This document shows positions 62,448-64,000 of a DNA stretch of 64,000 nt, in pieces. The notes below the pieces were generated by a model. The model ran no database searches, had not been told where the DNA came from, and saw only the letters and a list, made by a program, of their open reading frames with translations. How positions within the stretch are numbered: the stretch's first letter is position 1; each line of letters opens with the position of its first letter. The position numbers were made by a program, and so were the translations under genes. The stretch is from Candidatus Koribacter versatilis Ellin345 (GTDB lineage Bacteria > Acidobacteriota > Terriglobia > Terriglobales > Acidobacteriaceae): contig NC_008009.1 of the NCBI RefSeq assembly GCF_000014005.1, forward strand, positions 4,836,001 to 4,900,000, in the 5' to 3' direction.

Positions 62448-62713
62448 CCCTGCTCCTCTCAAATTCTGCCCAAACGTCCGCCGTATCCGCAGCTACCCGG
62501 ATGATTCTACTGCACCGAGTTTTCGGCTTTTCCTTCTACTTTCATACAGGAGCGCCCTGTTCATCGGCAACTCACGTCGGTGCCACCTTACCTTTCTTTA
62601 CCGCTATTCTCCCCTCCGGGAACTCTGTTGGACGTCGAACGACATAGAACGTTTTCCCGCTCGCAAGGATTGCAATCGTGACGACTTCTGCTATTCTGCG
62701 CAATTCAACCGTC

Positions 62714-63073
62714 ATGGCGAAGACCATTCTCTCGATATCACGGGACCAGCTCCTGCTGGAAACGCGCGGGGCAATTCTCCGCAAGAGCGGCCATCGCGTC
62801 GTCTCCGTGAAATCCGTTGACGACTTTGCCGACGCAATCCGTGAAGAAGAAATCTCGCTCGTGGTGCTCGGCCACACCCTGCCCGGCCACGACCGCGAAG
62901 ATGCGTATCACGTTCTGGCAGCCGAGAAATGCACCGCGCCCGTGATCGAGTTGTATGCCACTGCGGCGCCGCCGAAATCCACAGCGCAATTTCAGCTCGC
63001 AGTACACGACCGCAGCTTCCAGTCGGACCTGCTCGCGCTGGTGAAGCAGGTACTCGCCGACGACGTGAACTGA
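62714..63073 (+). CDS. Degenerate receiver-domain protein
   Basis: 119 residues from the ATG at 62714; a GTG at 62678 would add 12. It folds like a response-regulator receiver: KTILSISRDQLLLETRGAILRKSGHRVVSVKSVDDFADAIREEEISLVVLGHTLPGHDR. In the phosphorylation site LVVLxxxLP the usual Asp is Gly53 (LVVLGHTLPG), so it cannot be phosphorylated as usual. Acidic residues near the start are also missing. Likely a pseudo-receiver that signals through other contacts. No output domain. Confidence 0.8.
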   Translation: MAKTILSISRDQLLLETRGAILRKSGHRVVSVKSVDDFADAIREEEISLVVLGHTLPGHDREDAYHVLAAEKCTAPVIELYATAAPPKSTAQFQLAVHDRSFQSDLLALVKQVLADDVN

Positions 63074-63171
63074 CGTGAACTAAGGTCTCGCCGCATTGCC
63101 TGCCACGCCTTGCGGCTGATAAAATCAGGAGTTCCCACCGTCTGATTCTTGATTGTTTCTAAGGACCTCCA

Positions 63172-63876
63172 GTGCGTAGTGACGTTCGACATCAACTGAA
63201 AACCGATCGCTTTGCTGAAGCGACAACCGAAACCGTTCATTGGGCCGCAGAGCACCGGTCGCGCCTCATCCTGTATGGATCGCTGGCGCTGGCTGTCATC
63301 GTTCTCGCCATCACGTTTATTGCCGTCCGCCGTTCGCAGGAACAGCAGGCCAGCGTCGCGCTCGCCAACGCCTTCGAGACCTACCAGGCGCCGGTCGTTC
63401 CCGCGGGAACCCCCGCACAGCCGGGCTTGCAGATGTTCTTCAGTTCGAAGGACCGCGCCAAGGCCGCCAACGAAGCCTTCGGCAAGGTCGCCGACAAGTA
63501 CTCGACGCAATCCGGAAAGACCGCGCGCTACATGCAGGGCATTACGGCCGGTGAAATGGGCGACGTCGCCAACGCGGAAAAAGAGTTGAAGGACGTCATC
63601 GGCAGCGGTGGCGATCTCGGCAACCTCGCGCGCTACGCGCTGGCATCCGTCTACCGCCAGAACAACCGCGAGCAGGACGCCATCGCTCTCTACAACGAGA
63701 TCGGCGCCAAGCCTTCCCGCTCCGTCGGTAAACCCATGGCCGACCTCGAACTCGCCTCGCTCTACTCCGCGAAGCAGCCCGACAAAGCCAAGGTTATCCT
63801 CCAGCAGCTCGCGAAAGACAACAAGGACGACGCCATCGGACAATTGGCCGCCGAGAAGCTCGCAGCCATCAAATAA
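63172..63876 (+). CDS. Membrane-anchored TPR-like protein (YfgM type)
   Basis: 234 residues from GTG 63172 behind AAGGA. A cytoplasmic start of about 30 residues, a transmembrane helix (LILYGSLALAVIVLAITFIAV, 32-52) and a periplasmic helical domain (AANEAFGKVADKYSTQSGKTARYMQGITAGEMGDVANAEKELKDVIG ... VGKPMADLELASLYS) match the TPR_21/YfgM family. In E. coli YfgM works with PpiD near SecYEG. A terminator follows at 63893. Confidence 0.84.
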   Translation: MRSDVRHQLKTDRFAEATTETVHWAAEHRSRLILYGSLALAVIVLAITFIAVRRSQEQQASVALANAFETYQAPVVPAGTPAQPGLQMFFSSKDRAKAANEAFGKVADKYSTQSGKTARYMQGITAGEMGDVANAEKELKDVIGSGGDLGNLARYALASVYRQNNREQDAIALYNEIGAKPSRSVGKPMADLELASLYSAKQPDKAKVILQQLAKDNKDDAIGQLAAEKLAAIK

Positions 63877-63892
63877 ATCGTCTCAGCTCAGC

Positions 63893-63925
63893 AAAGGCGC
63901 GGCCACGGTCGCGCCTTTTGCTTTC
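63893..63925 (+). terminator. Rho-independent terminator after the YfgM-like gene
   Basis: AAAGGCGCG (63893-63901), an 8-base loop, CGCGCCTTT (63910-63918), then TGCTTTCT. The stem is perfect over 9 bases. Nothing clear is seen in the remaining 75 bases of the window. Confidence 0.75.
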
Positions 63926-64000
63926 TGCCGCGGCTGCTCTCGTTTCGCCCTGCCCTCAGCCAACCTCCTCCGCCGGACCGCATCTCTAAACACTGTCTAG

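Overview
The window looks like a chromosomal stretch of an Acidobacteriota (Terriglobia/Koribacter-like) bacterium. This is inferred from the gene families, not from a marker gene, because the window has no rRNA or tRNA. The supporting signs are high GC, dense short-spaced operons, several large Ser/Thr kinases fused to TPR or beta-propeller sensors, many secreted beta-rich proteins (choice-of-anchor D, FG-GAP, Kelch), PilZ/GGDEF proteins and two families of short palindromic repeats. No phage, integrase, transposase or CRISPR array was seen.

Layout: 1-453 is the start of a secreted protein cut by the window edge (minus strand). 675-9149 is a tight plus-strand run: OLD-family nuclease, LOG-family Rossmann protein, pyruvate kinase, phosphofructokinase and a Ser/Thr kinase with TPRs. 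9246-13645 holds two secreted surface proteins. 13665-21879 mixes small conserved proteins, a Sua5-type tRNA-modification enzyme, FG-GAP and phosphoesterase secreted proteins, and a DDAH/GNAT divergent pair separated only by a perfect palindrome. 22137-25111 is an oxidative-stress cluster: Nramp-like transporter, PerR-like regulator with its box, AhpC and AhpD. 25191-29305 holds a HicB-like remnant, PgeF, HU, SppA, PilZ and an AbrB/Doc toxin-antitoxin pair with a frameshifted toxin. 29344-36253 has AroD-AroE fused to a lysine-rich tail, AMMECR1, PgsA and glutamate dehydrogenase.

36415-45402 has an FAD oxidoreductase, two large convergent Ser/Thr kinases, an MBL-fold hydrolase and TrpE. 45542-52862 has more secreted and TPR proteins, TrpG (far from TrpE and on the other strand), PilZ and YjbR-like proteins. 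52896-53601 is a Phd/VapC pair, again with a frameshifted toxin. 53602-58412 has a GAF-GGDEF cyclase, an orphan GvpL/GvpF-like protein, a K+-channel-like protein and an NtrC-type response regulator. 58922-64000 has a DksA-like protein, a Kelch protein, a DUF4397 lipoprotein, a degenerate receiver protein and a membrane-anchored TPR protein.

Themes are central carbon metabolism tied to kinase genes, peroxide defence with metal uptake, c-di-GMP signalling (one cyclase, two PilZ proteins), and cell-surface export. The points most worth a second look are the palindrome filling the DDAH/GNAT gap, a repeat hairpin translated inside the Sua5 gene, the OLD-LOG-glycolysis-kinase operon, the orphan gas-vesicle-family protein, the histone-like tail on AroDE and the two toxins broken by single frameshifts.
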